From Mesorhizobium sp. J8 (GTDB lineage: Bacteria > Pseudomonadota > Alphaproteobacteria > Rhizobiales > Rhizobiaceae): DNA of 64,000 nt. The translations under genes were made by a program, and so were the position numbers. The notes below the pieces were generated by a model, which saw only the letters and a list, made by a program, of their open reading frames with translations, did no database searches and was not told the origin of the DNA. The stretch is from positions 4,340,001 to 4,404,000 of the forward strand of contig NZ_AP024109.1 in assembly GCF_016591715.1 (NCBI RefSeq), written 5' to 3'. Shown one piece after another: positions 29,731 through 40,057 of this stretch (positions are counted from its first letter, which is position 1; each line of letters starts with the position of its first letter).

Positions 29731-29903
29731 GGGCGCGGACAATAAGGGCGAAAACGCGGGCTCGTCAATGGGGTCCCGTGCGAATTCACCCGTCCGTGAG
29801 AACGGGCGCCTGCCCGCTCCCATGGTACAGCTACCATAGTACAGTTGAGCGCGCCGCTCCGAGGCACCACTATGCGCTGGCAAAGGACGTGCGAGGAGGA
29901 CGC
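29731..29903. promoter_or_regulatory. Divergent promoter region between the ilvB leader and the sigma-54 activator gene
   Basis: This 173-base stretch has no gene and must hold promoters for both directions. A small dyad, ATGGTA-CAGC-TACCAT (29822-29837), overlaps a direct repeat GGTACAG/AGTACAG. No clear -35/-10 pair could be fixed by eye. Confidence 0.4.
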
Positions 29904-31823
<1,920 letters not shown>

Positions 31824-31853
31824 TATTAAAGGGGTGTGGCGCGCCGTAGCGCG

Positions 31854-31878
31854 TGCAACAGCCAATGCAACAGGCAAT
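31854..31878 (+). promoter_or_regulatory. Tandem repeats, candidate upstream activating site
   Basis: TGCAACAGCCAAT (31854-31866) and TGCAACAGGCAAT (31866-31878) repeat with 12-bp period. They lie about 60-85 bases upstream of the -24/-12 promoter, where a Fis-type activator would bind. A direct rather than inverted arrangement is atypical for such sites. Confidence 0.5.
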
Positions 31879-31937
31879 ACGACGGCAGAGCGTCCTAACA
31901 GGTTGATTCCATTTTAATCCATGATGAGCGCCACGGT

Positions 31938-31953
31938 TGGCACGCCGCTTGCT
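31938..31953 (+). promoter_or_regulatory. Sigma-54 (-24/-12) promoter of the flavin monooxygenase gene
   Basis: TGGCACGCCGCTTGCT matches the consensus TGGCACG-N4-TTGCW throughout, with GG at -24 (31939-31940) and GC at -12 (31951-31952). The expected start of transcription is near 31964, about 25 bases before the ATG. Confidence 0.92.
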
Positions 31954-31988
31954 GCTCATGGCGCACTCTAGCAAGTGGAGGAGAACAA

Positions 31989-33797
31989 ATGCTCGAGAGA
32001 ACACCCACCACCAAGGCTCAAGCGCTGCTCGACAAGTTCGGCAAAGCGTTGGAAGCCGGCGATATCGACAGCGCCGTCAACTGCTTCCAGGCCGACTGCT
32101 ACTGGCGCGACCTCGTCACCTTCACCTGGAACCTGAAGACGATGGAGGGCCAGGATCAGGTTCGCGACATGCTGCGGGCGACGCTGGCCAACACCAAGCC
32201 GACCGGCTGGTCGGTGGCCAAGGGCGAGGAAGCAAGCGAGGACGGCGGCGTCATCACCGCCTGGATCACTTTCGAGACGAATGTGGCGCGCGGCTTTGGC
32301 CTTGTGCGGTTCAAGGGCGACCTGATCTGGACCTTGCTGACCACGATGGCCGAGCTGAAAGGCCATGAGGAGAAAGCAGGCTTCACCCGTCCCCTCGGCG
32401 CCAAGCATGGCCATGGCAAGGACCGCAAGACGTGGCGGGAGGAGCGCGACGACGAGATCGCAGAGCTCGGCCACACCAGGCAGCCCTATGTCGTCATCAT
32501 CGGCGGCGGCCAAGGCGGTATCGCGCTCGGCGCACGGCTGAAGCAGCTCGGCGTGCCCACCATAATCGTCGAGAAGAACGAGCGTCCGGGCGACTCCTGG
32601 CGCAAGCGCTACAAGTCGCTCTGCCTGCACGATCCGGTCTGGTACGATCACCTGCCCTATATCGACTTCCCGAAGAACTGGCCGGTCTTCGCGCCGAAGG
32701 ACAAGATCGGCGACTGGCTGGAAATGTACACCAAGGTGATGGAGCTGAACTATTGGTCCTCCACCACCGCGAAATCCGCCAAATACGACGAGAAGACGAA
32801 GGAATGGACCGTCGTCGTCGAGCGCGACGGCAAGGAGATCGTGCTCAAGCCCAAGCAACTGGTGCTGGCCACCGGCATGTCCGGCAAGGCGAACTGGCCG
32901 AAATACAAGGGCCAGGACATATTCAAGGGCGAGCAGCAGCACTCCTCGACCCATCCCGGTCCGGACAAATACCGCGGCAAGAAAGTGGTGGTCATCGGCT
33001 CCAACAACTCGGCGCACGACATCTGCGCGGCGCTGTGGGAAGGCGGCGCCGACGTGACCATGGTGCAGCGCTCGTCCACCCATATCGTCAAGTCGGACAC
33101 GCTGATGGATATCGGGCTTGGCGCGCTCTACTCCGAGCAGGCGGTCGAGAACGGCATGACGACGCGCAAGGCGGACATGATCTTCGCCTCACTTCCTTAC
33201 CGCATCCTGCACGAGTTCCAGATCCCGCTCTACCAGCAGATGAAGGAGCGCGACGCGAAATTCTACGACGACCTGGAAAAGGCCGGGTTCATGCTCGACT
33301 GGGGCGATGACGGCTCCGGCCTGTTCATGAAATACCTGCGCCGCGGCTCCGGCTACTACATCGATGTCGGCGCCTGCGACCTCGTCATCGACGGCTCGAT
33401 CAAGCTGAAGAGCGGGCCGGGTGCTGCCGTGCAGGAACTCACCGAAACCGGCGTCAAATTCGTCGACGGCACCGAGTTGCCGGCAGATCTGGTGATCTAT
33501 GCCACCGGCTACGGCTCGATGAACGGTTGGGCCGCGGACCTCATCTCACAGGAAGTCGCCGACAAGGTGGGCAAGGTCTGGGGCCTGGGCTCCGCTACCA
33601 CCAAGGATCCGGGTCCATGGGAAGGCGAGCAGCGCAATATGTGGAAGCCGACGCAGCAGGAAGCGCTGTGGTTCCACGGCGGCAACCTGCACCAGTCGCG
33701 GCACTATTCGCAATACCTGTCGCTGCAGCTCAAAGCCCGACAGGTCGGCCTGCCAACGCCGGTCTATGGGCTGCAGGAGGTCTATCACAAGAGCTGA
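31989..33797 (+). CDS. Flavin-containing monooxygenase with N-terminal SnoaL-like domain
   Basis: The 602-residue protein joins a SnoaL/NTF2-like domain (about 1-135, with FGKALEAGDIDSAVNCFQAD) to a two-dinucleotide-fold monooxygenase. The FAD motif is VVIIGGGQGGIALGARLKQ, the FMO-like motif FKGEQQHSSTHP, and the NADPH fold VVVIGSNNSAHDICAAL. A YATGYGSMNG motif follows. It would oxygenate a soft nucleophile or carbonyl compound using NADPH and O2. A sigma-54 promoter directly upstream and the AcoR-like activator gene before it suggest induction by a specific growth substrate. An AAGTGGAGGAG ribosome site precedes the ATG. A strong terminator follows. Confidence 0.9.
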   Translation: MLERTPTTKAQALLDKFGKALEAGDIDSAVNCFQADCYWRDLVTFTWNLKTMEGQDQVRDMLRATLANTKPTGWSVAKGEEASEDGGVITAWITFETNVARGFGLVRFKGDLIWTLLTTMAELKGHEEKAGFTRPLGAKHGHGKDRKTWREERDDEIAELGHTRQPYVVIIGGGQGGIALGARLKQLGVPTIIVEKNERPGDSWRKRYKSLCLHDPVWYDHLPYIDFPKNWPVFAPKDKIGDWLEMYTKVMELNYWSSTTAKSAKYDEKTKEWTVVVERDGKEIVLKPKQLVLATGMSGKANWPKYKGQDIFKGEQQHSSTHPGPDKYRGKKVVVIGSNNSAHDICAALWEGGADVTMVQRSSTHIVKSDTLMDIGLGALYSEQAVENGMTTRKADMIFASLPYRILHEFQIPLYQQMKERDAKFYDDLEKAGFMLDWGDDGSGLFMKYLRRGSGYYIDVGACDLVIDGSIKLKSGPGAAVQELTETGVKFVDGTELPADLVIYATGYGSMNGWAADLISQEVADKVGKVWGLGSATTKDPGPWEGEQRNMWKPTQQEALWFHGGNLHQSRHYSQYLSLQLKARQVGLPTPVYGLQEVYHKS

Positions 33798-33812
33798 TTG
33801 CCATCGTGCAAA

Positions 33813-33842
33813 AGACCCGCGCGGCTCGCGCCGCGCGGGTCT
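33813..33842. terminator. Strong hairpin between convergent genes
   Basis: AGACCCGCGCGGC and GCCGCGCGGGTCT form a perfect 13-bp stem around TCGC. It lies 15 bases after the monooxygenase stop and 5 bases beyond the PcfJ-like stop; T residues follow on the minus strand. Confidence 0.78.
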
Positions 33843-33847
33843 CGCAT

Positions 33848-35008
33848 TCACGCCCTGAGTGTCACACCCCTCGCCTTGGCCCAGCGCTCCACGATCTTGC
33901 GCTCCTCCGGCAAGGCCAGACGGTTGCCAAAACCGCGCACCTGGATCGCGCGGTTTTGCGGATCGAGCTCGATCGTCAGCAGCCGCTCGATCTTGGCCAG
34001 CGCCGTACGCCGCAGCACCCAGATCGAGGCGTTGCCGGCGATACATTTGGCCGCGTAGGTCGAAACGCAGTGATGCATCGCGCGGCTCTCGGCGACCAGG
34101 TCCTCGGCGGTCTTCAACTGCCGAACGAAGAAACGCTCGCCGCGCACCTTCGCTTCCTTGGCCGATGGCTGCCATTCCCAGTCCTCCAGGCGCGAGCCAT
34201 CCCAGGCACCGCTCTGCGCCTGTGCTCCCGCGACACGCTGGTTACGTCCGGCCGCGCGGCGTCGCATGGCCTCTATGCGTTCGATCGCGGCGATGTCGCG
34301 ATGCCAATCCAACATCTGCCGGCGCAGCGACAGAAGCGTGCGTCCCTTCAGGCTATAGGCCGCATCACGTTGATGCATGGCGCCGATGTAATCGCACAGA
34401 TCGTCGATCTCCTCCTTCGGAGCGGGATGTCCGCAGAAGAAGCGCACAACCTCGCGCCAGAAGGCTAGTTCGCGGCGCGGCGTGCGCGCGATCTTCGTGC
34501 GCGCAAGCCGGGCCGCCAATCCCTGGTCGTCCGTGTAGGACCGGGCAATCGCCAGCCAGAATGCCTCGGCGAAACCAATGTCGCCGGACGCGTTGAGGAA
34601 GCAATGCACCTCCTTGCGCGACAGCCAGGCGTTGGCGCCGGCCTTGTAGAGCGAGTCGCCGCGCGCGACCGTCACATACCAGGACTTGCGAAATGCGATC
34701 TCATTGGCGTCCAGGCCTGTGCTGTCCAGCCAGACGCTCTCGAGCGCGGCCGAAACCGGATAACGCGCATAGAGATAACGTGCCGCGGCCAGCCGCAGGC
34801 GCGCGCGGTTGCGCGTCTTCAGCTTCGGACGCCACAGCGCGCCGTCGCGGATCGCCATGCCGGCAAAGCCCGAGCGAGCGTCGTCCAGCGCCCGCTCGAA
34901 ATCCGGAACGGGACGCGTGGCGGCGAAGACCTGCCGCAGCCTTGCATCATATGCTTCAATACGTTGGCGCTCGGCGTCCTGCCTGCGCTGGATCATGGAC
35001 CTGGCCAT
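33848..35008 (-). CDS. PcfJ domain-containing protein
   Basis: The 386-residue basic protein carries in its C-terminal half the PcfJ pattern: SRAMHHCVSTYAAKCIAGNA then SIWVLRR, with His-Cys and a second Cys, followed by LLTIELDPQNRAIQVRGFGN. PcfJ-like proteins were named from a conjugative plasmid but occur widely on chromosomes, with no proven activity. ATG 35008 has GGAAG upstream; an in-frame ATG further upstream would add 12 residues. No conjugation genes are nearby. The protein stands alone between a convergent monooxygenase and a 490-base gap. Confidence 0.75.
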   Translation of the reverse strand: MARSMIQRRQDAERQRIEAYDARLRQVFAATRPVPDFERALDDARSGFAGMAIRDGALWRPKLKTRNRARLRLAAARYLYARYPVSAALESVWLDSTGLDANEIAFRKSWYVTVARGDSLYKAGANAWLSRKEVHCFLNASGDIGFAEAFWLAIARSYTDDQGLAARLARTKIARTPRRELAFWREVVRFFCGHPAPKEEIDDLCDYIGAMHQRDAAYSLKGRTLLSLRRQMLDWHRDIAAIERIEAMRRRAAGRNQRVAGAQAQSGAWDGSRLEDWEWQPSAKEAKVRGERFFVRQLKTAEDLVAESRAMHHCVSTYAAKCIAGNASIWVLRRTALAKIERLLTIELDPQNRAIQVRGFGNRLALPEERKIVERWAKARGVTLRA

Positions 35009-35497
35009 GGCCGTTCTTCCCAGTTGGAACCCTGTCCGCCGCACGCATTTCCAGCGTCGGCACGGATCGTGACGATCTGGATTGCGGGATCATTGACAGG
35101 TCTCCTCTCGGGATGGCGAGTTGTGGATGGCGAGCTCTCTAGGACCCGAGCAAAGATGACGCAAGCGCCATTCTATCAATGTTTACAATGGCCTGCTCGA
35201 GTGTTGCAAAGGCGCATCTGAGGCTCCCAGGCAGCCGGCATCGTTCGCGGAAAGCGCTCGGGCTCGCCGTCGTTGGCCCCCGCACGGTCGGCCGCGCGAA
35301 AAAGATAACTGCCCATCGCGGATCGCGGTGGGCGCTCGCATCGTCAGGAAGTTTGAAACCCGCGGCAGCGGGTCAACCGGTCCGTCCGCCGCGAAGGCGC
35401 GTAATGCGTGAACAGGATCTCATCATCGCCTCCATCAAAAGCGTTGCGGGTATCGGCACGGCCGTTGAAAAACCAACCGGCCGCATGTAGGGCGCGG
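35009..35497. other. Gene-poor stretch of about 490 bases
   Basis: No frame here shows recognisable protein features. A hairpin, GCCCATCGCG-GAT-CGCGGTGGGC (35311-35333, one G-T pair), is the only clear structure. Overlapping short frames on both strands look like GC-driven noise. Confidence 0.5.
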
Positions 35498-35698
35498 CTA
35501 ATACATCTGTTTGAGCACGACAGCAAGGCGCCGGCTATGCTCGGCATCGCCGGGTTCGAATGAGGCCTCGACATTCCGCCCATTGGGACTGGACGCAATT
35601 GGATCCGGCGCGCGAACACTTGCAACCTGGAGGCGGTCGCGGCAGCCGCCTGGTCGGTCTCCAATCAGGGCGTTTTCGCCATCGAAGCAAAAACACAT
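35498..35698 (-). CDS. Hypothetical small protein (66 residues)
   Basis: The frame starts MCFCFDGENALIGDRPG and ends EHSRRLAVVLKQMY. I recognise no family. It has a helical-looking acidic and basic C-terminus, no signal peptide and no membrane segment. It is the most plausible of several overlapping short frames in this gap because its composition is less biased than the others, but no strong ribosome site supports it. It could equally be a remnant of a decayed gene. Confidence 0.35.
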   Translation of the reverse strand: MCFCFDGENALIGDRPGGCRDRLQVASVRAPDPIASSPNGRNVEASFEPGDAEHSRRLAVVLKQMY

Positions 35699-35725
35699 GG
35701 CCGCAGCCTCCCCGGTTATATTCGG

Positions 35726-36316
35726 CTAGGCCGCCTTTTCCGCCGCGAACTTCTTCACCACGCGCTCCAGCAGCGGCACGTAATCACGAAAGGCGCGCGT
35801 TTTCATATTGGCGACCTTGCCGCCCTCGTCCCAGATGCGCACCCGCACGGCTTCGTCGTGGAAGGGGTTGCTGCGAAACTCGGCCACTTCCTCCGCGCTC
35901 ATCGGCCCGCCCTGCAGAGACAGCGTATGCACCGAGGCCGGCGACAGCTTGCCGAAATAGGTCGGATCGGTGGCGCACAGATAGCGCTTGGCCGAGACAT
36001 GCAGCCTGACGCATTCGACGATGACTGGTGGGAAGAACGGCGCCAGCACCTCGCCGCCCGCCTCGTCATGATGCTTGTCCTCGACGTCGTCGGGCGAATA
36101 GGTGCCGAACTCGCTGGTATAGTGGCCGATGTCGTGCAGCAGCGCCGCCGCCACCAGCTCTTCCGGCGCGCCGTCCTGCTCGGCCAGCCACGCGCCCTGC
36201 AGCATGTGCTCCGACATGGTGACCGGTTCGCCGAGATAGGATTCGGCGCCGCGGCGCTCGAAGATGTCGGCGATGAACTCGACGATGTTGCCTGCGTTCA
36301 ATTCGTTCGGTTTCAT
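35726..36316 (-). CDS. tmpB: HD-domain oxygenase of phosphonate breakdown (TmpB/PhnZ-like)
   Basis: The 196-residue HD-domain protein belongs to the mixed-valent diiron oxygenases that cleave the C-P bond of 1-hydroxyalkylphosphonates. Visible metal and substrate residues are Tyr27 and Glu30 ([12 protein letters not shown]), His37, His61-Asp62 and His65 (LLHDIGH), then HHDEAG and [11 protein letters not shown]. These match the PhnZ pattern shifted by three residues as I recall it. The ATG overlaps the stop of the preceding dioxygenase gene. With that partner it should convert a hydroxylated phosphonate, probably the trimethylammonium compound, to glycine betaine and phosphate. Confidence 0.75.
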   Translation of the reverse strand: MKPNELNAGNIVEFIADIFERRGAESYLGEPVTMSEHMLQGAWLAEQDGAPEELVAAALLHDIGHYTSEFGTYSPDDVEDKHHDEAGGEVLAPFFPPVIVECVRLHVSAKRYLCATDPTYFGKLSPASVHTLSLQGGPMSAEEVAEFRSNPFHDEAVRVRIWDEGGKVANMKTRAFRDYVPLLERVVKKFAAEKAA

Positions 36317-37464
36317 TCCGCCGCCTCCTTGAAACCATGATCGAGCGCGGCAAGCGTCGACAGCAGGCCGTCCTTGTCGGCGTAGCAGCCTTGCAGCCAG
36401 CGCTTGCCGCTGCCGGAAAACGCCTTGCGCGCGTGCATGACGCGGGTGTTGTCGACGATGAAGGATTGCCCTGCCTCGAGCTTGAAGGTCACCTCGAAGG
36501 CAGGATCCTCGATCAGTTCGGCGAACCGGCGATACGCCGCGTAGTATTTGTCCATCTCGGCAAACGGCACGTCGACCGTCGGCGCCAGCGAGCGGTTGTT
36601 GAAGCGGATGCAGATCAACTCGCCGTCGGGTCCGAGCTCGATCATCGGCCGCTTCGACTGCAGCCGCACGCCCAACGAGCCGGCATATTCGAAGCGTGCC
36701 GGATAGGAAGAGAGCAGCCGGAAGCCTTCGGGGTTCTCCACTTGAAGTGCCGCCGCCACCGCGAATCCATCGACGACGCTGGATTCACCGCCTTCCACCG
36801 TGTTCTCGATGCAGGCCAGGATCTGCAGCGTCGGTACCGGGTCGCGATAGGGATTGTCGGTATGCGCCTGCAGGCCGAGATTGGTGTAGGCGAGGTTGTT
36901 CGGATTGACCTCGGCGCGCACCTCGAACCAGCGCCCGTAATTGGTCTCCCGGATGTAGCCGAACAGGTCGGCCACCTTGCACAGCGCGCCGGATTCCGTG
37001 GGCAGTCCGTCCATGACGGCAAAGCCATAGGTCCGCACTGCCGAAAGCCATTCGCGCAGGACGCCGCGGTCATGCAAGGCCGCCGCGTAGCTGGCGCGCG
37101 GCACCGAATTCTGCATTGTCGACTTGGTCCAGCGTTGAACGACGTCGCCCGTCCAGCCGGGCTGCCGAGATTCGACGCGATCATAGGCGTTGGCCCACAG
37201 CCACTGGGCCGGGAAGCTGGCTGTCTTGTCCTCGGGCGTGAATCTGACCTCCAGCCCTCCGCCCTTGATCGAGGCCTCGTCGATCCGCGTCTCGGCCGGG
37301 ATGTCGAGGATGGTGATCAGCCGCTGGCCGTTGCCGGCGCTGCGCGTCTTGTCATCCAGCGCATTGTCGCGCAGCCACATGGCGTGGAAGCGGCTCACTG
37401 CTCCATCCTTCCAGCCAAGCTCGATCGTTCGTCCGTCGTCGCCCAGCCTTACCGTCGTCAGCAT
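36313..37464 (-). CDS. tmpA: Fe(II)/2-oxoglutarate dioxygenase (TmpA/gamma-butyrobetaine hydroxylase-like)
   Basis: The 383-residue enzyme has the GBBH layout: an N-terminal domain with [15 protein letters not shown], in which the usual zinc Cys residues are absent, then a TauD-like barrel with [14 protein letters not shown] (His-x-Asp) and a distal His in [16 protein letters not shown], with Arg for 2-oxoglutarate. Paired with an HD oxygenase it fits TmpA, which hydroxylates 2-trimethylaminoethylphosphonate. ATG 37464 lies 10 bases after AGGAG; upstream in-frame ATGs lack a ribosome site. A LysR gene is divergent. A carnitine or betaine substrate remains the alternative. Confidence 0.78.
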   Translation of the reverse strand: MLTTVRLGDDGRTIELGWKDGAVSRFHAMWLRDNALDDKTRSAGNGQRLITILDIPAETRIDEASIKGGGLEVRFTPEDKTASFPAQWLWANAYDRVESRQPGWTGDVVQRWTKSTMQNSVPRASYAAALHDRGVLREWLSAVRTYGFAVMDGLPTESGALCKVADLFGYIRETNYGRWFEVRAEVNPNNLAYTNLGLQAHTDNPYRDPVPTLQILACIENTVEGGESSVVDGFAVAAALQVENPEGFRLLSSYPARFEYAGSLGVRLQSKRPMIELGPDGELICIRFNNRSLAPTVDVPFAEMDKYYAAYRRFAELIEDPAFEVTFKLEAGQSFIVDNTRVMHARKAFSGSGKRWLQGCYADKDGLLSTLAALDHGFKEAAE

Positions 37465-37530
37465 ATCCCGAAAGCTCCTATTCTCTGTCATTGCCGCGAG
37501 CATGGATTGCATGGTGGCTTCGTAAAAGGC

Positions 37531-37544
37531 ATAATTCAAATTAT
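37531..37544. promoter_or_regulatory. Palindrome in the tmpA-lysR divergent promoter
   Basis: ATAATT-CA-AATTAT is a perfect 6-bp-arm dyad in an AT-rich region between the divergent genes, 67 bases from tmpA and 55 from lysR. It contains T-N10/11-A patterns as in LysR boxes. Confidence 0.55.
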
Positions 37545-37598
37545 CGTTTTGCAGGTATAGACTTTAAATTTCTGATGGCTGGAAGAGCTTTCGACACG

Positions 37599-38459
37599 AT
37601 GCCTCCTCTCGATTGGCTGCGCAGTTTCGAGGCTGCCGCCCGCCTGTCGAACTTCACCGCCGCGGCCGCCGAGCTCGGGCTCACGCAGGCAGCGGTCAGC
37701 CAGCACATCCGCTTTCTGGAGGAGCGGCTCAGGACGCGATTGTTCGCGCGCCTGGCGCGCGGCGTGGCCCTGTCGCCGGAAGGCGCGGCCTATCTCCCCC
37801 ACATCCAGTCGGCTTTCGTCACCATCGGCAACAGCACCAACGAGCTCTTCGAGCCGCGCGCCGTGCAGACCGTCTCGATCCGGGTTCCGATCTCGTTTGC
37901 GCTTCTGCTGCTGGTTCCGGCCCTGCCCGACCTGGCGAAGGCGCTGCCGCAGATCCGGCTCGACCTGGTGACCATCCATCGGCCGACCGACTACGACCAG
38001 CCGGGCTCGGCGCTCGACATACGCTTCGGCAACGGGTCCTTTCCCGGGCGCGAGGCCGACCGGTTGATCGTCGAGCGGCTTGTCCCGGTCGCGGCTCCGC
38101 CGCTTGCCAAAGATTTCGATTGGACGTCATTGCCGCTGCTCCTGGTGGCGGGCGCGCGGGAAATGTGGGCGGAATGGTTTGCCGCCGCGGGACTTTCCGG
38201 ACAGCCCCGGCGCTCGCACCGCTTCGACAGTTTCGTCGCGGCCATGGAAGCCGCGAAGGTCGGCGCCGGAGCGCTGCTCGGCTCGCGCCCGCTCATCGAC
38301 ACGGCCCTCAAGGAAAAGGCTCTCGTCAGGCTTTCGGATTTCGAGCTTTCGAGCCCATCGGGCCATTTCCTGACAAGATCGTCATCGTCGCGATTGTCCG
38401 GCGCCGAGCAGGATTTCCGCCGCTGGCTTCTGTCGCGCATCGCCAGGACTTCAGGGTGA
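37599..38459 (+). CDS. LysR family transcriptional regulator (GcvA-like)
   Basis: The 286-residue regulator starts MPPLDWLRSFEAAARLSNFT and has the winged helix AAAELGLTQAAVSQHIRFLE (residues 23-42), with the wing LFARLARGVALSPEG, as in GcvA-type LysR proteins. The effector domain follows (about 90-285). It is divergent from tmpA with a dyad between them, so it probably regulates the phosphonate genes. I chose the ATG at 37599 with GGAAGAG upstream; another ATG eight codons earlier is possible. Its 3' end overlaps a convergent GNAT gene by 9 bases. Confidence 0.9.
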   Translation: MPPLDWLRSFEAAARLSNFTAAAAELGLTQAAVSQHIRFLEERLRTRLFARLARGVALSPEGAAYLPHIQSAFVTIGNSTNELFEPRAVQTVSIRVPISFALLLLVPALPDLAKALPQIRLDLVTIHRPTDYDQPGSALDIRFGNGSFPGREADRLIVERLVPVAAPPLAKDFDWTSLPLLLVAGAREMWAEWFAAAGLSGQPRRSHRFDSFVAAMEAAKVGAGALLGSRPLIDTALKEKALVRLSDFELSSPSGHFLTRSSSSRLSGAEQDFRRWLLSRIARTSG

Positions 38460-38990
38460 CGTGCCGGCGGCCGCTCCGATCCGCTTCCAGTAGATGAGGG
38501 TGCCGGTCAGTCCGCCATGCGGCTTCAGCGCGAAGTCCGGGATTTCGCCGGTCAGCGTGAAGCCAAGCTTCTCGTAAAAGCCCGCCGCGCCCTCCTCGCT
38601 CGCCGTGTCCAGCACCAGCAGCGTGCGGCCTTTCTCAACCGCGAGTTCCTCCGCGGCACGCATCAGGCGGGTCGCGACGCCTTTGCCGCGATGGTCCCGG
38701 CCGGTCATCAGCTTGGCGATCTCGGCGCGGTGCGGCTGGTTGGGCGGGAAGTCGAGCAGCAGCGTGACGGTGCCGGCAAGCGCATCGCCTCGCCAAGCGC
38801 CCAGCACCGCCCTTTCGCCGCGCGCGGCCGCGGCAAGCGACTTGCGCCAGAAATCCCGCGCGGCCTCCGGCGACAACGGATGCATGAAGCTCACCGACCC
38901 GCCGGCGGCGACGGCCTCGATCAACAGATCGGTGAGCATAGCGATGGTCGCCGCATCATCGCTCAACGCCCGGATTTCAAGGGAGTTCAT
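38451..38990 (-). CDS. GNAT family N-acetyltransferase
   Basis: The 179-residue acetyltransferase shows the acetyl-CoA binding loop AEIAKLMTGRDHRGKGVATRLM (R/Q-x-x-G-x-G/A pattern, about 108-126) and FYEKLGFTLTGEIPDFAL near the C-terminus. It transfers acetyl to an amine; the substrate is unknown. Start MNSLEIRALSDD at 38990 is chosen because the upstream extension is Arg/Ser-rich shadow sequence. It follows a small conserved gene and an XRE-cupin regulator on the same strand, likely one operon. Confidence 0.88.
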   Translation of the reverse strand: MNSLEIRALSDDAATIAMLTDLLIEAVAAGGSVSFMHPLSPEAARDFWRKSLAAAARGERAVLGAWRGDALAGTVTLLLDFPPNQPHRAEIAKLMTGRDHRGKGVATRLMRAAEELAVEKGRTLLVLDTASEEGAAGFYEKLGFTLTGEIPDFALKPHGGLTGTLIYWKRIGAAAGTSP

Positions 38991-39027
38991 GCTGGTGCTC
39001 TCCAGGTGACGAAACATCGGGGGTAAG

Positions 39028-39336
39028 TCATTTGAAATGGCTGGTTCGCCCGCGCCGGCGCGCTCGCCGGATTTCGGCGATACGGTCGGCGTCGTCGTCG
39101 CTGAGATGGCGGCCGCGCTCGAGGATCTCGAGCGTGTATTCCTCATAGGTCAGGCCGAGCCGCTCGGCCCTTTCCAGCCGCATCAGCATGACGGCTTGGC
39201 TCGACGCCTTCCAGGCCTTGTCATGGGCGGCGCGCCAGGCGAGGAAGATGTAGGCGTCGCCTTTGCCCCAGGGCGGGCCTTCATAGTCGTCGAGCGGCGG
39301 CCCGCCATTGTGCGAGCGTCTTGGCCGGCGAGGCAT
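39028..39336 (-). CDS. Conserved hypothetical protein (102 residues)
   Basis: A small basic protein, MPRRPRRSHNGGPPLDDYEG at the start, then an aromatic stretch (GDAYIFLAWRAAHDKAWKA) and helices rich in Arg, Glu and Leu with YEEYTLEILERGRHLSDDD. The RSHNGGPPLDD opening is common among short Rhizobiales proteins of unknown function. It begins 4 bases after the XRE-cupin gene and ends 37 bases before the GNAT gene, so it sits in the middle of that operon. No catalytic motif is seen. Confidence 0.72.
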   Translation of the reverse strand: MPRRPRRSHNGGPPLDDYEGPPWGKGDAYIFLAWRAAHDKAWKASSQAVMLMRLERAERLGLTYEEYTLEILERGRHLSDDDADRIAEIRRARRRGRTSHFK

Positions 39337-39339
39337 GGG

Positions 39340-39906
39340 TCAGTCCTTGACCAGGGCCACGAGATACTCCGCCGGATCCGGTCCGGGAGCATGGAAGACG
39401 CAGTCCGAGGGGGCACCCAGCGCCAGGCAGTCGCCGGGCTCGAGCCTGTGCACCACATCGCCCTCTGCGAAATCAAGCCTCCCGTCGATCAGCCATATCT
39501 GCTGCTTGATGAAGGCGTAGGATGACGCCGGAAGACTGACCTTGGCGCCCGCCGGCAGGCTGACCCTGACCAGTTCCAGCGGCATCCGCGATGCCGGCGA
39601 CAGATCCCGCCGGATGTAGCCGGTTGCCGGATCCTGCCAGACCGGCTGCTCCTCCTTGCGCGAGACGCCGCCGGCTTGCATCTCGGCCCGTGCGATCAGC
39701 GTCGACAGCGTCATGCCGAAGGCCGCCGCGATACGCACCAGGAGTGCCGCGGTCGGGCTGGTCGCGCCGCGTTCGATAGCGCTCAGCATCGCCTTCGAGA
39801 CGTCCGAGCGCCCGGCCAATTCGGCCAAAGACCAGCCCCTCACCGTCCTTTCGGAGCGTATGCGCCTGCCGATCGTGGTTGTGATATCATCCGACATATC
39901 GTCCAT
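39340..39906 (-). CDS. XRE family regulator with cupin sensor domain
   Basis: The 188-residue protein has an N-terminal HTH_XRE (IGRRIRSERTVRGWSLAEL then SDVSKAMLSAIERG, about 12-45) and a C-terminal cupin (about 105-185, with VVHRLEPGDCLALGAPSDCVFH). This class often controls small-molecule modification genes; a GNAT lies two genes downstream. The first ATG (39906) lies inside a dyad; a second ATG at 39897 is possible and would leave the dyad mostly upstream. The protein probably represses its own operon. Confidence 0.88.
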   Translation of the reverse strand: MDDMSDDITTTIGRRIRSERTVRGWSLAELAGRSDVSKAMLSAIERGATSPTAALLVRIAAAFGMTLSTLIARAEMQAGGVSRKEEQPVWQDPATGYIRRDLSPASRMPLELVRVSLPAGAKVSLPASSYAFIKQQIWLIDGRLDFAEGDVVHRLEPGDCLALGAPSDCVFHAPGPDPAEYLVALVKD

Positions 39907-39930
39907 ATGTCCAATATATCGGAATGTCGG
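39891..39930. promoter_or_regulatory. Nested dyads over the XRE-cupin start
   Basis: CCGACAT (39891-39897) and ATGTCGG (39924-39930) form one pair. GACATA (39893-39898) and TATGTC (39906-39911) form another with a 7-base spacer. They surround a TATATT-like -10 on the minus strand and reach the start codon, as expected for an autoregulatory operator. Confidence 0.5.
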
Positions 39931-40057
39931 AAACTGGGAAGAGGCTGTTCGATCGAATTGCAGCGGCTGGCTTAACGGCGCCTACACCATCCGACCTCAC
40001 CTGACTTTAACCCCGATTGGATAGGGTTCCCGCTCCAGGGAATGGGACAGGTCACCG

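Noticed and set aside
35545..35560. GGGTTCGAAT, resembling a tRNA T-loop
   Set aside because: No acceptor stem, anticodon arm or D-arm could be placed around it.
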